From Aureimonas sp. AU4 (lineage in GTDB: Bacteria; Pseudomonadota; Alphaproteobacteria; Rhizobiales; Rhizobiaceae), in the NCBI RefSeq assembly GCF_001463765.1, contig NZ_BBWK01000007.1, positions 1 through 39,712 on the forward strand: a stretch of 39,712 nucleotides of DNA, in the 5' to 3' direction. Positions 37,892 through 39,712 of the stretch are shown one piece after another. Position 1 is the first letter of the stretch, and every line of letters begins with the position of its first letter. Made by a program: the position numbers and the translations under genes. The notes under the pieces were generated by a model, which worked only from the letters and a program-made list of their open reading frames with translations, had not been told where the DNA came from and did no database searches.

Positions 37892-38581
37892 ATGAACCGT
37901 TCCGACGCCACGCTCGCGGCGCGCCACTGCCTGCCGCTTCTCGTCGCCCTCGTGCCCTTCGGCTTCGTCTACGGCGCGATCGCCGTCGACGGCGGCCTTT
38001 CGCTCGGGCAGACGCTCGGCTTCTCGCTCGCGACCTATGCGGGGGCGAGCCAGTTCCTCGCCGTCCAGATGATCGGGCTCGGCTCGCCGCTCTGGGCGAT
38101 CCTCCTTGCCGTTCTCGCGGTGAACGCCCGCCATCTTCTCTACTCGGCCTCGATCGGTCGCCATCTCGGCGCCTTTTCGCCGCTGGAGCGGGCGCTGGCC
38201 TTCTTTCTTCTCGTCGATCCCGCCTTTGCCGCCGGCGAGGCGCGGGCGGCCGAGGGGCGGCTGTCGCGCAGCTACTACTTCTGCTTCGCGATCCTCCTCT
38301 ACGTCGGCTGGGCGGGCGCGACGCTGATCGGCGCGCTGGCCGGCAGCCTGATCGAGGACCCGCACCGCTGGGGCCTCGACTTCGCGCTGCCGGTCTACTT
38401 CCTGGCGCAGACCATGGCGTTCCGGAAGCGCGCGCAGTTCGCGCTCACGCTGTTCGTCGGCGCGGCCACAGCGCTTCTCGCCTATGTCACGCTCGGCTCG
38501 CCCTGGCACATCACCCTGGCCGGCGTCGCGGGCATGCTGGCCGCCGCGATCCGGCGGCCGGACGGGGAGGGCGCGGCGTGA
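37892..38581 (+). CDS. azlC: AzlC family branched-chain amino acid exporter, large subunit
   Basis: Inner-membrane protein of 229 residues that with AzlD exports branched-chain amino acids or analogues. Family motifs are PFGFVYGAIAVDGGLSLGQ, YAGASQFLAVQMIG, LAVNARHLLYSASIG and FFLLVDPAFA. About six hydrophobic segments are visible. In Bacillus the pair gives resistance to 4-azaleucine. ATG 37892 follows the YbjN gene by 35 bases with no strong Shine-Dalgarno sequence. The stop overlaps the GTG of azlD (GTGA), the usual coupling of the two subunits. Confidence 0.93.
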   Translation: MNRSDATLAARHCLPLLVALVPFGFVYGAIAVDGGLSLGQTLGFSLATYAGASQFLAVQMIGLGSPLWAILLAVLAVNARHLLYSASIGRHLGAFSPLERALAFFLLVDPAFAAGEARAAEGRLSRSYYFCFAILLYVGWAGATLIGALAGSLIEDPHRWGLDFALPVYFLAQTMAFRKRAQFALTLFVGAATALLAYVTLGSPWHITLAGVAGMLAAAIRRPDGEGAA

Positions 38582-38883
38582 CGACCTATCCGATCTGGAC
38601 CCTGATCCTCGTGTCGGCCGCGCTGACCTACGCGACGCGGGTCGGCGGCTACCTCATCCTGCGCTCGATGGGCCGTGTTCCGCCCCGGCTCGACGCCGCG
38701 CTCAACGCCGTGCCGCCGGCCGTGCTCATCGCGCTCGTCGTGCCGGCGGTCGTGGAGGGCGGCATCGGCGAGCGGCTGATCCTGTTTCTCTGCCTGTTCC
38801 TGTCGCTCCGCCTGTCGCTGCTCTCGACCGTGACGGTCGGCGTCCTGCTCGTCATCGCGGCGCGGGCGGCGGGCATTCCCTGA
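38578..38883 (+). CDS. azlD: AzlD family branched-chain amino acid exporter, small subunit
   Basis: A 101-residue protein with about four hydrophobic segments: PIWTLILVSAALTYATRVGG, the AVPPAVLIALVVPAVV stretch, LILFLCLFLSLRL and STVTVGVLLVIAARAAG. YATRVGGYLI and RLDAALNAVPPAVL are typical AzlD segments. It is the partner of AzlC. Start GTG 38578 overlaps the azlC stop. A bidirectional terminator lies six bases beyond the stop. Confidence 0.9.
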   Translation: MTTYPIWTLILVSAALTYATRVGGYLILRSMGRVPPRLDAALNAVPPAVLIALVVPAVVEGGIGERLILFLCLFLSLRLSLLSTVTVGVLLVIAARAAGIP

Positions 38884-38888
38884 CATGG

Positions 38889-38927
38889 AAAAAGGGCCGC
38901 GGCAGACAGACTGCCGCGGCCCTTTTT
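38889..38927. terminator. Bidirectional terminator between azlD and the Tim44-like gene
   Basis: A perfect 17-base stem: five A plus GGGCCGCGGCAG (38889-38905), loop ACAGA, CTGCCGCGGCCC plus five T (38911-38927). Its A and T tracts make it a rho-independent terminator in both directions, fitting two genes that converge here. Confidence 0.93.
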
Positions 38928-38954
38928 AAGAAATGCTAGGCGCGGCTAGCGTCC

Positions 38955-39712
38955 TCAGGACTGGATCGCCGAGAGCCTCCAGCTGTCGCCGCGCTCGCGC
39001 ACGAAGGTCCAGATCTCGGTGGATTCCACCGGTCGGTTCTCGACGCCGTCGACGATCGCGCCCGTGCGGCGGTCGCGCGTCGTCTCGCGCATGCCGTAGC
39101 GCATGGCGACCGTCGCGTACTCGCGGTTGCCCTCGCGCCAGCTCTCGGCGACGTCGCCCTGCAGGAGCGTTACGTCGCTCGCCTCGGTGCGAACGCCGCG
39201 CGCCTCGTTCTGCGCCATCTCCTCGGCAAGGTAGCTCGCGACCTCGGGCGTCGCGATCCGGTCGAGCGCGGCGTGGTCCTCGCGGCTGAACGCGGCCTGA
39301 AGCGCGACGAGACGCTGCTCGAACACATCGAGGTCGGCCGGCTTCACGCCGATCGCGTCGGTGCCCGGACGCCCCACCACCGCGCCACCGCCGCCACCGC
39401 CCATGCCGCGCATCGGCTGGGCGCCGCGCACGTCCTCGGCCTCGCGGCGCATCGGGTTCATGCCGGCCATGGCGGGCTGCTCGCCCTCCTTGCGGCGGCG
39501 AAAGAAGCGTACCGCGAGCATCACGACCAGCGCGATCAGGAGGCCCTGGACGAGAAGGCCGAGGAAGCCGGCGAAGCCGCCGAAGCCCGCGCCCATCAAC
39601 AGGCCGAACAGGCCGCCGATCAGAAGGCCGCGCATCAGCGAGCCGCCGAGGCCCGAGCCGAAGCGGCTGGCGCGCGCGCCCGCCATGCCGGCGGCGGCGC
39701 CCGCCGCCGGGG
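38955..39712 (-). CDS. Tim44-like domain protein, 5' end beyond window
   Basis: C-terminal part of about 252 codons of a membrane-associated protein with a Tim44-like (NTF2-fold) domain. A glycine-rich hydrophobic stretch (GLLIGGLFGLLMGAGFGGFA and LVQGLLIALVVMLAVRFF) is followed by a basic RRRK turn. A domain of about 130 residues starts KPADLDVFEQRLVALQAAF and ends IWTFVRERGDSWRLSAIQ. The frame stays open to base 39712 (Gly/Ala-rich), and relatives carry a longer N-terminus with a signal sequence, so the ATG at 39686 is probably not the true start. The role of this family in bacteria is not settled. Confidence 0.85.
   Translation of the reverse strand, partial: PAAGAAAGMAGARASRFGSGLGGSLMRGLLIGGLFGLLMGAGFGGFAGFLGLLVQGLLIALVVMLAVRFFRRRKEGEQPAMAGMNPMRREAEDVRGAQPMRGMGGGGGGAVVGRPGTDAIGVKPADLDVFEQRLVALQAAFSREDHAALDRIATPEVASYLAEEMAQNEARGVRTEASDVTLLQGDVAESWREGNREYATVAMRYGMRETTRDRRTGAIVDGVENRPVESTEIWTFVRERGDSWRLSAIQS

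Overview
The window is one contiguous stretch of a high-GC alphaproteobacterial chromosome. The gene order (lytic enzymes, rnpB, mraZ-rsmH-ftsL-ftsI-murE-murF-mraY-murD-ftsW-murG-murC-murB-ddlB-ftsQ-ftsA-ftsZ-lpxC-bamD-recN-ligA) is the division and cell wall (dcw) arrangement of the order Hyphomicrobiales/Rhizobiales. A CtrA-type TTAA-N7-TTAA site, meso-diaminopimelate-type MurE and LpxC/BamD fit a Gram-negative alphaproteobacterium. A family such as Aurantimonadaceae is a guess only.

Layout. 1-1745: small redox cluster (aldo/keto reductase, HxlR regulator, divergent NAD(P)H-binding protein). 1749-6713: peptidoglycan-acting accessory genes (MltB-type transglycosylase, GH25 lysozyme lipoprotein, amidase, SLT transglycosylase) plus a Thr-rich small lipoprotein and a TerB/J-domain protein. 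6725-7158: RNase P RNA with its promoter. 7446-17920: MraZ operator array and the first dcw operon, mraZ to ftsW, with mostly overlapping or closely spaced genes. 17921-20207: an insertion on the opposite strand, splitting ftsW from murG. It holds a CesT-type type III secretion chaperone and a 443-residue protein that looks like a secreted effector with a eukaryotic RasGAP-like C-terminal domain. 20208-29578: murG to ftsZ, including a cation diffusion facilitator-like gene coupled to murB and a CtrA site before ddlB. 29640-36371: terminator, lpxC, bamD, recN, ligA. 36401-38883: exonuclease with a SWIM-like finger, a YbjN-like protein and azlCD. A strong bidirectional terminator then faces a Tim44-like gene that runs off the right edge.

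How the genes work together. MurE/F/D/C and Ddl build the UDP-MurNAc-pentapeptide, MraY and MurG lift it onto lipid, and FtsW/FtsI polymerise and cross-link it at the septum organised by FtsZ/FtsA/FtsQ/FtsL. LpxC and BamD serve the outer membrane. The lytic enzymes upstream recycle or remodel the wall.

The most unusual item is the effector/chaperone pair inside the dcw cluster. The RasGAP assignment rests on my reading of an arginine-finger-like FLRG (R249) and a VLKGINPSI motif (K371), about 122 residues apart. This resembles the spacing of the arginine finger and the FLR motif in p120GAP and neurofibromin, and needs a profile or structure comparison. No secretion apparatus genes lie in the window.
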